Counted from the stretch's first letter, positions 34,845 through 48,191 are shown. The stretch: 64,000 nucleotides of DNA from Callorhinus ursinus (GCF_003265705.1 NW_020312894.1:2649028-2713027); one strand, 5' to 3'. Program-made: numbers and translations. Notes: generated by a model from the sequence alone, not told the origin.

Positions 34845-36744
34845 TGTCAGACTTCTTAATAACCACAAGTAGTTCACAGAGGAAAGACACTAAAAGCTGA
34901 AGGGAAAAGGAAGAGAACAGCCGTTTAATTGTAAAGAAAACTTCACGTGGTCAAAAGTTAGTTGTTCTTAGCTTCCACTAGCCGGTATCAGGCGTCTGCC
35001 AACAATGGGACCTATTTGTTGAGAAGGAAACCACTTAGCTTAGAGCCAAGGTTACTGAATCCACAGTGACATTTGTTTTATTACATTTCAAGGGACACAT
35101 CTTTGAAGAAAAGCCAAGTTTGAAGGAGTCAGACCTCCAGAGGTGTCTCTTCCTCCACCAGAAGCCCCCAGCCCTGGGCAGGACCCCCTACGTCAGGCCA
35201 CCTGGCAGGCTCCCCCAGCCCCCTGCCCCCACCGACTGGCCCTCAGCCTCGGTAGCAAAGGCACCACTTCAGGATCAAGTGACCTGCCGCCAGGTCCAGG
35301 GCGGCAGGAAGAGGTGAGGAAGGGGTGAGCCCCACTGGCTTCCCTGTCTCCAGCCTGCTCTGAGAACTAATGCGTTCTCTTCCGTCTAATGGGACGGAAG
35401 AGATGTGTCTTAATTTGCATTCCTGCAGCGGAAGTAGGAGCCAAAGCAATGTTTCAGGGTTTAGAGAGAAATATCAACTGAGACGTTTTAAATCTCTCTG
35501 GACCACGGTGGAAGCTGAAAATCATATATCTGAACTCACAGTCCCACTGTCAGAATACATGCATATAGCCAAGCACACAGATCCCCAATGTAACGTTGTA
35601 CCTTTTGATGAAGAAATGGAAGCCAGACATTTTGGAAACACTGAGGGGTCAGAGGCATACAGTATAAATTCCTCCAAACCCATTTAGGCCTCAAGCCCAG
35701 AGCTTTCTGCTTTCCTACTCCCTGGAAAACCTCCACGGCATGGTTCCCCGGGGCCCCCTCAGTCCTCCTCTCTTGAATTGCAGGCTCCGCAGGCTGGGGC
35801 CTGATGGGGGGGAACAGAAGAGGGAGTGGAGGTGCTGTCCTTGTGGGCATGCCCTCCCAGGATTCAGCTGGATTCGGAAAGAGTTCAATACAAAACCACC
35901 CTACACAGCACCCTGCTCAGGGTAGCAGGGCACTAAGAACAGCCTTTGCAGAAAACAGGCAAAAAGGAAGAACAATATGCTTTCATTGTAACTCATAAGG
36001 ATCGGGACTTTAATCGAAAGGGGACATTACCCAATTCCTGAATAACAAAGTGCTGACTGGTCTGAGCTAACAAAGGGTATTGATCACTTTGACATGTTCA
36101 AAATGCTAGATTGTACTTTTCAAAAACATACGTATTGGAAATATTTGCTGTATTATCTTGTTCTAGTGTTAATATACGTCCAGGATCAGTGGCTCTCCTT
36201 ACATTATTAGTTCATTACGATTTCATAAATCTGTACCTAAAAATAACTCAAACCAGATTTTACTTAGAGTTCAATATGAAACTCAACATATTTTTTTTCC
36301 TAAGAACTTTAGATCCAGAAGGAAGGTCTTTAGCTGCTTGGCAGGTGGCCCCGTAAACTCAGTAGTGTCTGCTGGCCCAGCCCCACATGATATGGGGTTA
36401 TCAACACAGATGGAGAGCAGATGGAACATTTTATTTGAGATAAATAAAAATCCTTCACCCCCTTTCTCTCTGGGCCACCCCCACCACAGGGAAGCCCTCC
36501 GCCCCTCCATCACCACAGAGGAAAAGTGAGCAGGTGAGTGTCGCATTCCAAGGGCTCCAGAAAGATGTAGACGCTTTTCCCTCCAGAAGCAGACAAGGGT
36601 ATCTTAACCATCTGCTTGGTTCATCTACTGAAGAGACCCCTGCTGACAGTCTGAGGAGCCCACCAGAGGGATGATCTAAGCTAAGTCCTTCTGTCATGCA
36701 TTGTTTGCAAAGTAGCTGGAAGGCATCCTGATTAGTACGAACTA
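34845..36744. other. Unique noncoding sequence, no gene recognised
   Basis: 35130-35340 is GC-rich and 36000-36300 AT-rich. A perfect short hairpin at 35377-35402 is listed separately. Confidence 0.5.
35377..35402. other. Perfect 10-bp stem, 6-nt loop hairpin
   Basis: 'ctcttccgtc', loop 'taatgg', 'gacggaagag'. It sits alone in otherwise unique DNA. The arms contain a GGAA core as in ETS-factor sites, but no function can be shown from sequence alone. Confidence 0.85.
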
Positions 36745-36945
36745 CAAGCCCTTCTGAGTGCTTACTATGTGCCAGTCACTGTACTGTAGGCACTGTACAC
36801 ACATCATCTCGTGGAAGCCTCGCCACTTGGGCCGGGGGAGGGCACCGCTGTGGTCCTCACAGATATGGAGAATGCGACTTAGGGTCAGCCCCTTGTCTGA
36901 TGTCATGCAGCTGGCATCTATCAGAGCCAGGGTTCTGACCAGGTG
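36745..36945 (+). mobile_element. MIR SINE
   Basis: 'ctgagtgcttactatgtgcc', 'agtcactgtactgtaggcac', 'gatatggagaatgcgactta', 'gatgtcatgcagctggcatc' and 'cagagccagggttctgacca' follow the MIR consensus over most of its length. Confidence 0.85.
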
Positions 36946-37189
36946 ACGTTTAGGGTCCCTTCTGACACCCAGAGTCCCGAGTACGGAGCCATCACCAGGG
37001 AGCCAGGGAGGCTGGCACCACTCCTGGCTTCCCTCTCCACGGAGGACCGGGGTGCATGACTTGGCCTCTCCGAAGTTCCCATCCACGGGCCACTGGGACT
37101 GCACAGAGCCTTGACCTTCACCCTGCTCTGTCAGCCACGTCCAGGTGACCTCACCGACCCACCCCTATGCCAATACCTCCCAACGAGCC
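36946..37189. other. Unique noncoding sequence
   Basis: Short GC-rich spacer between the MIR and a possible L2 fragment. Nothing recognised. Confidence 0.5.
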
Positions 37190-37330
37190 ACTTTTAATCC
37201 TGACCTTTCCACAGGATATTTCCAGTCACCTTTTGGATGTTACACAGGTGCCTCAAAATCACCTTGTCTAAAGATAACCCCTTCTTCCCCAAACCTGCAA
37301 GTCATCCTCACCATCCACCCATCATCCCAC
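37190..37330 (+). mobile_element. Possible ancient LINE (L2-like) fragment
   Basis: 'tttggatgttacacaggtgc', 'ctcaaaatcaccttgtctaa' and 'cttccccaaacctgcaagtc' resemble a widespread ancient LINE sequence (consensus ...ggatgtcccacaggcacctcaaactcaac...). Family assigned from memory. Confidence 0.45.
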
Positions 37331-38832
37331 CGGGACCAAGAACTCACACATTCACGCGCACTCACAGTCACTCACCCATACACACATTACAGTGAGATCA
37401 AGCTCCTGATAAGAAAACAGTGCTGCACAGAGCGTGAGCAGACAGAGAATCTTTCCAGAATGCTGAGGCCCCTAACTGTGGACTTCAGGGGGCAACAGCT
37501 GGTGTTGGTACTATCTCTACAAATTAGCAAATTAGGGTCTTAACAGAGAAGCTAATTCTTCTTGTACCAAGATTCTTTTATGCTGTGGGGTTTACATCCT
37601 TAATCATGCAGGACTTAGGCAAACCGCCTTTGCCCTTCATGGGAAGACGTTACACACATCAGGTATCATCATGTTCTCAAGGTTCATCGAATCTGTGTCA
37701 CTTCTTGGGGACCAGGCAGCAGTGTCAGCCCCCAGGCATCTTGAAAGAGCACCTCAGATTTCTAGCATCTCAGAAAGCCCACTGGGCCCCAGGGGTCCCA
37801 GCACCTCATTCATAGTCGATAGCTGGTGGTTTAATAGTGAATTGTCACCAAGACCACATTCACAAAGCCCTCCCTGCATCCTCCCAGACTCGATGGAATT
37901 CTATGTCTATATCAAGGAGCTGGTCATACATGCATAGTTTCCATGATTCGGAACCAATCAATGATTCCCAGTGGTTCCTATAAACTTTTTCTAACATGTG
38001 TTGTATGTTTTGCCCCTTTGGAGGGTCATCCTGTATTTGGAGGGACACCCCTTAGGAACTCAGCTATAGTCACTGGGGCTGTCATCACCAACCTGCTTCT
38101 GAGCTCGGACTGTAGCCAGGGGTGTCCCCTCTAATCTGGCTCCATAGTCACACCTCCTCCAGTACTGGAGTATCTCTTTGTTTTCTCACAACAAGACATT
38201 CCAGGTCCGTCTGGAGTTCTTGCTCCAAACATGGAATGTGTTGCGCTCAGAGTAGCCTGGCTCCCTGTGGTGGAGAACAGCATGAGAAGCCTGGGCCTGA
38301 GCTCCCGGGGGATGCAGCACACGGCAGAGAGGGTTAAGCCCCCAGTGACGCCTTCAGTTTCCCCTACCCTTACTGAGCACACGTGAGGGCGCCCTCACCT
38401 CTCCCCTCTGCTTGGACAGCCCAGTCTTCATCTCGCTCACTGGTTTGACTGGATATAGGATGCCCAATCCTATAGAGCCTCGCTGCAAACAGGGTTTACA
38501 CTCCTGGAAGCCAGAAACCGTGCAAGGCTCCACTGTCTTCTCTCTCTTGGATGCGTGGGCCAAGCACCCTGGCCTGAACTTTGGAGACCAGCCCCCATGA
38601 CCATAACTCCAGCTCCAATGGAAAGGGAAGCCATCCCCACCTCTCCAGGGACCATCCTTCACGCAGCCAGGAAGCAATGGGAGAGACCGAAGCACTGCAA
38701 CACAGCATTTCCTGCTGACTCCCCATGGTCATGAGCAGCAATATCGTTACATACCTTTCGTCATGGGCAGGTTGGTGTGGACTCCAATTTCTTTTGGCTG
38801 TTGAATAAATACAAACATTTGACCAGTCCATC
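37331..38832. other. Unique noncoding sequence, no gene recognised
   Basis: No feature recognised. Confidence 0.5.
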
Positions 38833-39185
38833 ATCTCAAAAGAAAATGGACTCTTGGGTGAACCTTGAGGACATCACGCTCAGTGAAATAAGCCAGTCAC
38901 TAAAAGACAAATACTGTCTGATTCCTCTTACGTGAAGTACTTAGAGTCGTCAAAATCAGAGACGGAGTAGAACGGTGGTTGCCAGCTGCTGTGGGAATTC
39001 GTGCCTCCTGGTGACAGGGTGCCGGTTTCACAAGATGACAAGCTCTGGGGATGCACGGCACCGTTGGAGCACATTACCCATGTAGCTTGTGCCACCCGCT
39101 GTGCGCTTACAAAGGGCTAAGGTGATATATTTCGTTACATGTGTTTGACCATGATGTTAAAAATTGAAAAAAAGATACAGTGACG
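38833..39185 (+). mobile_element. Old LINE-1 3' end (L1M type)
   Basis: 'gtgaaccttgaggacatcac' and 'gctcagtgaaataagccagt' mark the ORF2 tail. 'gtagaacggtggttgccagc', 'gtttcacaagatgacaagct' and 'gatgttaaaaattgaaaaaa' mark the 3'UTR and the end. Diverged, no frame. Confidence 0.82.
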
Positions 39186-41640
39186 GTAAAGAAGGACATA
39201 TTTTGGATAAATAAAAAAAGAAAGAAGAAGAAAATTCACACTGTCAGAAAATACCACAAGCTAATGCCATGAATCTATGAGAGATTTTTTAAGCCTTACC
39301 AAAAACATGCAAGAAGAGGAAATATCTCTACAGGACCATATATCATTTGCACAGTTACTGGGTTCCATGAGGACTGGTTCATAAAAGAGGCCGCAACATA
39401 TTTTTATTGTCACATCTGTGGTCTTTGTTCATACAACATTTACACAGCTCCCAACAACCCAAGTGCAGGTGTATTCTTATTTTTCTTATAGAAACTGCTA
39501 AAGAAACTTCAGAATGTTACATCCCTTTAAAATGTGCAAAACACCCAAATAATTACATGGAATAAAATATACCATTCTTGCACCCCTCATTTTTCATTCT
39601 CTAATGACGGAACCACAATGAATGACAGACATAAAATCCAACAGGGTTAATTAGTAGATAGGATGCAATGAAACACCAAGTGTGGGTACTTTTGCCAAGG
39701 TCCAACCCAGCCAAACAGGCCCACGATGTCCTCTTGGATGGAAACAGGGTTCCTAACTCCCAATGTGAGGCTCTCAGCGGCCCTACCAGGCCCTCCCAGG
39801 ATGGACGTGCTTCCTGTTTGCCATTTGCTCGGGAGCCTGGCAGCAATAAAAGCCCCATCGTGTGGGGCAGCGGAGCGCCAAAGGAAGGACTACCCACTGA
39901 GGTCATGACCACCTGCTGAGCGGGTTCACACCCAAGATGCATTTGGGCCCGAAAGCCACCACCGCCACTACATACCAAAGACTCGAGGACGTCCCCGCTC
40001 ACAGGCCATCCCACCGTCGGCTGCTTCGGGAAGGAGCCACGGGCTTCCCCTTCAGGGGATCAGCTTCCTTCACAGCATGCACCTGACTCAGTGGGAAAAC
40101 CCCGCTGGGGCTGGAGAACATTCTCCCTTCCTCTGTGTTTCACCAGCCTCTGCCCCCTACCCTTCCGGCTGCCCCCTGAGCTTGGCTGGGCTTGGGAGCA
40201 TTCAGGTGGGTGCTGCACACTCCCTCTTGTTCGAGGACACACAGGGATAGGCACCAGGTCTGCGCCCTGGGCTTGGCTCAGCTGTCCCAACCCCAAGAGT
40301 GCGTGCACCCCCTCCCACCAGCCTCCCACCCCCCTCGAGCTTGGTGGCAGCGAGCAGCAGAAGGCTCCCAAACCCAGCGCTTGGAGCTTTTCCTTGTGCC
40401 TCCTCGAGGGCTACTCTCTATCTTAACTCCCTTTTTATAAGATTGAAATTCATACCTCCTTGGGGGATATCCCTCCACATTTTGAAATGTTTTGAATTTG
40501 TAAGTGCAAGTATCTTTTAAACCATTTTTTATTGTAGAAAAGGAAAGGGAGACGGCCAGCCCCCTTTCTCAGCTCAGAGCCCGCAGAAACCGGGAGAAGC
40601 TTCAGAGCACATTTCTAAGGTGAGCGGAAGAGCAAGCGAGGGGGCAAACGGAGATACCCCTTCCCCAAGTCCTCCGGCGTCCAGGGGGACCTTCCACGGC
40701 CCTCACCAAGGACATGTTCGCCTCCTCTTACATCATGCTTGGTTCCAGGCCAACAAGGATGGCTTTTCTAAATAACACTGCTCTGGAAACATGGAAGTTG
40801 GTTAATATGCTCATTACATTTTCTCTAGACTATTTCAATTTCATATTTGGGGGAAAAAACATGCATTATCTTAGAAATATCAAAATACGCATTTTTAATG
40901 ATGCATATATTTAGACAACATTCAAATGTCCTGTTGGACAAGCTACACATTCATACTTAGCTTTTAAAAAGTTTCAAAATGGAAAAAATAAAATTAACAC
41001 TTTTTTCCTCCAAAACAAACAAGGTTGCATGTCTTGATAGAATGTTTTTAATTTTTCCCTTAGAGGGAAACTTCCAAAGAGAAAATTATTCTTGGGGCTC
41101 TTTGCTCTGATCACTACTGAAAGAAAAACAAACTCAATCAGCTTGGACAAGTCCCTGGGATGCAGAAGGGAGGCTCTTTCACAAAAAAAATGAAGTGACT
41201 GGCACACATGAAACTCTATTTTTTTCCCTCAAGTTGCCCTTGGTAAGAGTCAGACGGGGAGAGGTCGCTCTGTGAGAGCAGTCTTTGACCCAGCTGCTGC
41301 CTTCATCAATTCCCATTTCCAGAAGCTTGGCAGTTCTGTGGTTTGTGCGGGATTACGGAGTGTCTGTCCAGAGAGCTCTCTCCGCCCCAGTGATGCCACC
41401 CCAGGTGTGGCCTTGGCCGCACCTGCTGAGAACAGCTGAGAGGGTTACTAGGGCTGCTCCAAGTTACTAACTTCGGGAAATCCCCCTGGAGAGCCTCCCC
41501 TGCTCCTCCTGGTTCCCCAAGGACCATCCCAACGGCTGCCCTCTTGTTACAAAGTTACCAATCCAAACAAGCACATTCAGCCCCACCAATTCCTCAATTA
41601 CACCTTCCACCTGAATTTTTTAAATGGTGGATAGGTGGTT
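39186..41640. other. Unique noncoding sequence, no gene recognised
   Basis: 39240-39600 is AT-rich, 39700-40430 GC-rich, 40700-41200 AT-rich. No gene or named repeat. Confidence 0.5.
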
Positions 41641-41690
41641 TTCTCTTTCTCTTTCCTTTCCTTTTCTTTCTTTCTTTTTTTTTTTTTTTA
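41641..41690 (+). repeat. (TTTC)n / poly-T microsatellite
   Basis: 'ttctctttctctttcctttc' grading into about 14 T. It may be the tail of an old minus-strand SINE, but no SINE body is recognisable next to it. Confidence 0.85.
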
Positions 41691-44600
41691 CTTGCAGCCT
41701 TGATGCTATAGAATGGCCCTGATTTTATTCCCACAGAAAATCACAAAAAGCAATGTGACCAGAAAGCACATACTAATCCCATAATATGCAAATTTATTTC
41801 TTGATGCTGCAGAGAATATATACCATCTTTCTCCCAACAGCCGGTGTTTTAAATAGAGCCCTACAATCTGCGTTGACCTACTTATCTGTGAGTTTACACT
41901 TGGCCTGGAGTCTACTGCCCTGTTTCTCGAAAAACAAACCATGATTCTCAAATATCCAGCCAGTAGGCTTCTTTCCCACAGATTAGAAATTTGTTTTTCA
42001 TCTGGGGCAAATGAGTGGCTTTCGGCTGGTACATGACCCCTTGTAATCATTCTCGACATGCATATAAAATATGCATATTTCCTGGGATGGAGGTCTCAAA
42101 AGTCCATCAGATTCTCAAGGAAGCACATCTGCTAACAAGGATCATTCTTGCTGTAAGTCTTAAATCTACTGTGCTAAACCTTAATGCTTGCTCTCTGGGA
42201 ATCTACCAAAAGGACAGTGCAAGGTGGACCACCCCAGCCCAGGAGGGAGGTCAGCATCAAGCAGCCTCCATGATGGAGAGGCATGGTTTGTCCTAATGCC
42301 ACACAACATGAACCGTTTTTAATCTCGTCCCCACCACAGGACATGTAATTTTCACTCAGGCACACTCAAACAATAAAAATGTTAAGGCATCAACAAAATG
42401 TAAACCCTATGGCATTTTAGCAAACATCTTAGAATTTAACATGGCTTTGTTCTTTTTGCCGCTGCACAAAAATATCAACTCGGCACTTAGGAAACCCCAT
42501 TGAGATGTGAATATTAAGGATCACGCAAAAGCTCGCAGTGTTCCATTATTTAGCTTCTCCGGGGGGAAGCACAGCTTCGTGCAGAAGTGAAAACACAAAG
42601 CACCACGAACCCAGGGCACTTCAGAAACCACAGCTGTTTCCACGCCACGTGGCCTGGCTCGGGACCTGGGCTGGTAATGATGGGGCCTCAGTCAGAGGTG
42701 TTGCAAATATGACTTCCTAAGAGCTGCCTCTGTCATGTATTATTTATTAACTTAAACCTTGGGAACAAACATGTATTTCTCCTCCACAGTTTGTGCAGGA
42801 AGAACCAGGAACCTGAAGGAGGGGGGCCTCCTCTGGGCTCTTCTTCGGCAGCACATTGCAAGATGAAGGCCAAGCGGGGAGGCTCATGAGACCACAGGTA
42901 CTGGAGACAGACCTGACCTCTGGGGTTCACCCACCTCAGGGACCCTGTCCAAGCGTAGAAACCATGTGTGTTTTGGCTCAAGGAGGAGCAATAGGGAAGG
43001 GAGATGGCCAGGAGCCCCTTCCTCAGGAGCTGTTGCATGAACAGAACCTTGCGGCCAAACGCCTAAGCTGGGTGCCCAGTCCCGACCAGGGAGGATTCCC
43101 CAATGCTAGAAGGCATCCCACCTGCTCCTGAACCTGGACCCCCGGGCCCCTCAGAAGACTCCCCAAGTGCCCTGGGTTCCAAGACAGCCCAATGAGTCCC
43201 TTCTACCTGGGTATTCATGTGAGCCTATATCCCAGTTTGGGTTCCCCTGAAAAGGGCAACAGTGAGGAACACCTGGGAGCCCATCCTAGGACAAGGAGTG
43301 GGCAGTGGGAACAGGACCAGGAAGGGGGACAAGCCAGCAGGGACAGTCCCCAGGTCCCCCCGGAACCGCCCACCCAGAGGATGGGTGCAGCCAGCAAGCA
43401 CCCACTGGCTCCCCTTCCTCGCCGCGACATTCCCCCTCCCACAGTTCCGGGTGGCAGCTGTGGCCTCGCGAGCAGCACATGCTCTGGTGGGGGGGGGGGC
43501 ATGGCCAGCACCAGGAGGGTCTGAGCTCTCCCAGGACTGCCCATAGTAGCTGGGCTGAAATCGGGGGCGGGGCAGGGGGGAAGGCACCCTCCACAGCACT
43601 GTCCATTGATTATGGCTTTTTGAGGCTGACTTCCCTACTCGCCTACCAAGCACATCCTAAACATAATACAAAGAACAAGGCCCAGCTCCGCGGAGACCTC
43701 ACTCATGACTGAGATAGTGAAGCTAAGTAAGCACTGAAGAGCACACTCCTGGCTCTCTGGTCACAGAAAGGAGGTCCAGTACCAAACTGGTCCTGGTAAA
43801 GAAGGGGGAAGAGGTCCTGAGGTGTCCGGGGCAGGCTGGGGTCAGTTCAGGAAACATGCTGCCTGTCCTAGAGCTAAGGACCGTCCACGCAGAGCCCCTC
43901 ACCCCACATGGGCCTTCAGTTCCACCAAACCCACCACAGAAGCCATTCCAAAGCAGCTACTGCAGATCTGAGTGACGCTCCAGAGGGAAGCGGGCTTCAG
44001 CCTCGGGGTCAAGGCCAGGTGCCCGCACCAGCTGGGCAGACACGCTAACGGACCCAGGGGCAGCGGTGAGAACACTCGGGGCACTCTGCAGCTTTTATGA
44101 GTTGCCTCAAGCGCCTGAAGGACTGTGCAGCCTTCAGAGAATAAGTCCCTCACTCTCTGAACATTTATGTCAATTCCCACAAGCGCAGCACCGCTCTTTG
44201 AAGCAAAAACGTTCCATGGCCCAGTCTGCTGGGTGAGGGGAGTCGGGAGCTGGTTCTTAGAAACCTGTGTGCCTGGCTTTGGGGTTGTCAGAGCAGGATC
44301 TCAACCCCCTCACCACCTCCCCTTCACACACTGAGGCCCCCCAATGATGCACACAAGAGCTGTCATTGGGGGTGGGTCCAATGCTGCTACTTCAAAAGAA
44401 AAATTTAAATTAGATTTAAGAGCCCCGGTAGGTTTGACTGCCACATCACTACGGAGCTGTGCCCTGTGTGTGGGGACTCCCATGCCGGAAAGCCTTCTGC
44501 AGCCTTCGGTTGGTGCAAAATGCTTTCCAAGAGGGATGCACTGCCCCTCCTGGGGTCAGCATTGAGGTCTCATCTGCCTTGGGCAGACAGGCTCCAATAA

Positions 44601-46895
44601 AGACGAACATGATGAACTCAGAGCTCCAGGAGGGGGAGGGGAGTCTGGGGCACCCACAAGAATGAGTGGAGGATGAAGAGGGGCTCCCCTAGGAAATGAG
44701 AGGAACCCCCATGCCTGCCCCCAAGGAAGACTAACCCTGCAGATTCTAGAGTCAGCCCTGCAAACATAATTCATTTAGATGTGTCCCTTTTGGAATATAT
44801 GAATATCTGAATAAAAGCCAAGCAGATGGAGCCGGGAGTCCGGGAAGCGGGTGCTGGTAAAGCCATGGGTCATCACGTTGCGGTTGTGCTGACCGACCTC
44901 TGGTGGCGCAGCGGCCTGGCACCCCGGTCACAGCGGCCCCCTGCAGAGCAAACCACTGTGGCACCAACATCCAGCCGGCACTTCTATCTGCAGGGGCTGT
45001 GGCAGACCAACAACACAGGAGACACAGCCGCTCCTACACCAACAGCCCGCCATCCGTCTGTGGCTCGTGGAGCAGGGTGACAGCAAGACAGGAGCACTGG
45101 GGGTGCTGGGGCACCAGGGCTCCCCTCCGGCCCGGCCCAGCACCGAGACCGCAACCACCAAGGAACAGATCGAGAGGACGTGCTAGCCGGGAGCCGCGTC
45201 CCTGCTGCGCAGAGCCCATCTGATGGCAACAGCCTCGGCACAGGCAGTGCAGGGGGGATCCCCGGGGGCTTGGGGAAGGCGGCTCTGCCCCTGTCGCAGC
45301 ACTCACTGCTTCAGTGCCTTCTCTCTCACTGCTCACACCCCGCACTGAGGACCCCCACCAGTCAGGTTCCCATTCCACAGTAAAGGAGATTGAGGCTGGA
45401 GAGGTCAGCTTGCCATATATCACCAGCCGGCGTGGACCGGGCCACACTGGATTGTGCACCAGGTGCCCAGCCCCAGAGCTCACTGTGCTCCTGGTCACTG
45501 TGCGGAGCAGCCTCCATAGAAGCTGAAAGCCCACATGCCCCCCAGTGGACACTCCCATTCACCGGTGACCATGTGGGAGCTGAGGGCAGGAGGTGGGCTG
45601 AGCAGCTCAGTGAGGGAAAGAAGCACAGAACTTGTCCAAGAAACCAGACAGTGATGAAGAAGCAGAGACTGGGTGAAGTGGGGCTGGGAAGGAGCTTCCA
45701 TTTCAGTGTATATGACTAAGCATGTTTACATGCTGAGGGCAAGGCCTGGGAGGAGAAGGGAAATCAAAGCTGTGGCAGAGAGAACAGGGGACTGGGCAGG
45801 TGGGACAGAATGCAGACCAATCTGGGACACCCGCCTCAGACAGAAGAGAGTGCCTCCTGCATTCTGACAGCAAAGAAAGAGAAGAGACACATGGCGGAGC
45901 AGACCCATTTGTAGGAAAAGAGGGCGTTCCAGATGGCAGCTTCTATTTTCTGTGATTAGTGGGGAGCGATAATTCGGCTATGAGTAAATGTGGAAGCTGG
46001 ACAGGTCAGAGAAAGGGGGAGGATGGAAAGGATTTGAAAAAGCCATTGCGGAGGATAAGAGAATAAACTGGCTGGAGACTTGCAATGTCATTAGGCAGCA
46101 CTGACGGCCCAGTTGCAGTTAGAGATCGTGAATCTATAATGAATGTATTATCTACACCACCAACAAATGCCAGGGAAGGTTTGAAACCATTCGTGATAAG
46201 AGGCCCACATACAGTCAAAATTTACCACAAGAATAAGAAAGGGAGGAACAGAGAAGGATGGACAGCGATGCATCAACAAACAGAGCAAAATGGAGCATGA
46301 CATCTAATTCTGAGTTTCCTGGACATGAAGACAACAACAAAAACTTCATTATCTGCTAGATACATATCTGCTTGAGAATACCTCCCTTAGCCTGAACCCT
46401 GAGAACAGTCCACCGCACGTATATTGCTTTATTAAAATTTTTGTTCTGAGACTTAAATATCAATACTACAGAAACACTGGATAATGGGAGAGGAAAAAAA
46501 ACACACCCCAAATTCCAAAATATAAAGTCCTTTATGTGAAGTCCAAGGAACATGTGAGCAGGACCATTAATGGGTTTCCAAATGATGCAGGAATATTCTT
46601 TCCATGGACACTTACACCTCAGTCTTTGCACAATGAGGTGAACATAATAATAAACAGTTTTAGGGCATTCCTCTATGAAACAAAACTCACAGTATGGGCA
46701 TGCTTCCAGAAAATCTGGTGAATCAAAAGTAGAAATCAACTAATACAAAAGGAAGAGATGATTAAAACACTTTCTAGGCCAATGGTTGTTAGCAAATATT
46801 AATTAAGGACCAGTGCCAATGTGAGAACAGCTTGGGGCATGAATTCAAAATACAGACTTTCAGTTTCATCCTTGAAGATTCTGATTCCATAGTAG
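41691..46895. other. Unique noncoding sequence, no gene recognised
   Basis: The largest stretch without a recognised transposon. AT-rich to about 42.5 kb, GC-rich at 42.8-45.6 kb with an 11-G run at 43489-43499. The many overlapping frames at 43.2-45.6 kb on both strands reflect GC-richness, not genes. Confidence 0.45.
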
Positions 46896-47064
46896 ATGTT
46901 GATGATAGTGATGATGGTGATGATGGTAATGATGGTGATGAAGGTGATGGTGAGGATGGTGATGGCCATGTTGATGAATATGATGATGGTGATGGTAATG
47001 ATGATGGTGATGATGGTAATGATGATGGAGGTGATGGTGATGATGGTGGTGGTGGTGATGACAG

Positions 47065-47095
<31 letters not shown>

Positions 47096-47710
47096 GATGT
47101 TGTTGGTAATGATAATGGCGATGAGAGTGGTAATGATGGTGATGATGGTGTTGGTAATAATGGCAATGATGAGAGTGATAATGAAGGTGATGGTAATGAT
47201 GGTGTTGGTAATGATAATGGCAACAATGACAGTGATGATGATGGTGATGGTAATGATGATGATGGTGATGGTGGTGATGATGATGGTGATGGTGATGGTG
47301 GTGATGGTGGTGGTGGTGGTGATGGGTTGATAATGATAATGGCAACGATGACAGTGATGGTGGTGATGGTGATGGTGACAGTGGTGATGGTGGTGATGTT
47401 GATGGTAATGATGATGATGGTGATGACAGTGATGATGATGATGGTGTTGATAATGATAATGGCAACGATGACAGTGATGATGGTGGTGATGGTAATGATG
47501 ATGATGATGGTGTTGATAATGATAATGGCAACGATGACAGTGATGGTGGTGATGGTGGTGATGTTGATGGTAATGATGATGATGGTGATGANNNNNNNNN
47601 NTGATGTTGATGGTAATGATGATGATGGTGATGACAGTGATGATGATGATGGTGTTGATAATGATAATGGCAACGATGACAGTGATGGTGGTGGTGATGG
47701 TATAATGATA
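46896..47710 (+). repeat. GAT/GGT (Asp/Gly-coding) satellite with higher-order units
   Basis: About 800 bp made almost only of GAT, GGT and AAT triplets, nearly free of C on the + strand. A longer phrase, 'gataatgataatggcaacga' followed by 'tgacagtgatg', marks higher-order units at about 47327, 47447, 47513 and 47655, with a weaker copy near 47205. The unit length is variable (about 66-122 bp). It opens long artificial frames on both strands (poly Asp/Gly, His or Ile/Thr/Ser), which are not genes. Strong G over C skew. Contains an assembly gap. Confidence 0.97.
47592..47601. other. Assembly gap (10 N) inside the satellite
   Basis: Ten N. The 33 bases before the gap (47559-47591) are identical to the 33 bases after it (47602-47634), so the gap may be an unmerged overlap or a missing number of repeat units. 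Confidence 0.98.
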
Positions 47711-47739
47711 GTGACAACAAAAACAACTATGACAATGAC

Positions 47740-47832
47740 AGCAGCCAGCACTGCTTATTAATTTTCTGTGTGCTAGGCACTGTTCTAAATCCTTTACATG
47801 CCCCATTTTACCAATGAAGAGACTGAGGCAAT
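47740..47832 (+). mobile_element. MIR fragment
   Basis: 'tgtgtgctaggcactgttct', 'aaatcctttacatgccccat' and 'tttaccaatgaagagactga' match the MIR middle. It abuts the satellite's 3' end. Confidence 0.7.
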
Positions 47833-48191
47833 CTTCATATGAAAGAAGCTATCCTAGGAACCATCATCTAGTTTGAGGAGAACCTGCTCTACTCCTCTCT
47901 CTCTCTCTCATCAGCCCTTTGAGTTTTATCATCAGTGGAAGTGGGGAGGCAAGAGTAAGGATAAGAGGGACAGAGCAGGTAATTGCTCAAGTATTGCTTC
48001 ATAGGGCAGTGAAAGCAGCCAGCCAACCAATAAAAAAGAGAAATGTCTCTTCTGCTGTACAAATGCAGTGGTCACAACTGAAAGGACTGTTGGCTATTGA
48101 TGCCCATGTAAACAATATTCACCCACACAAGCATCATTCTCAATCATTAGTGGTGTCAACATTTTACAAGATAGGACAACAAGCTTGCCAT
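47833..48191. other. Unique noncoding sequence
   Basis: Contains a short (CT)n at 47895-47910. No gene or named repeat. Confidence 0.5.

Noticed and set aside
46789..47806. Open frames of about 290-335 codons on both strands
   Set aside because: They are produced by the GAT/GGT satellite, which lacks stops in several frames. Composition is poly Asp/Gly, His, or Ile/Thr/Ser, and they run through the assembly gap.
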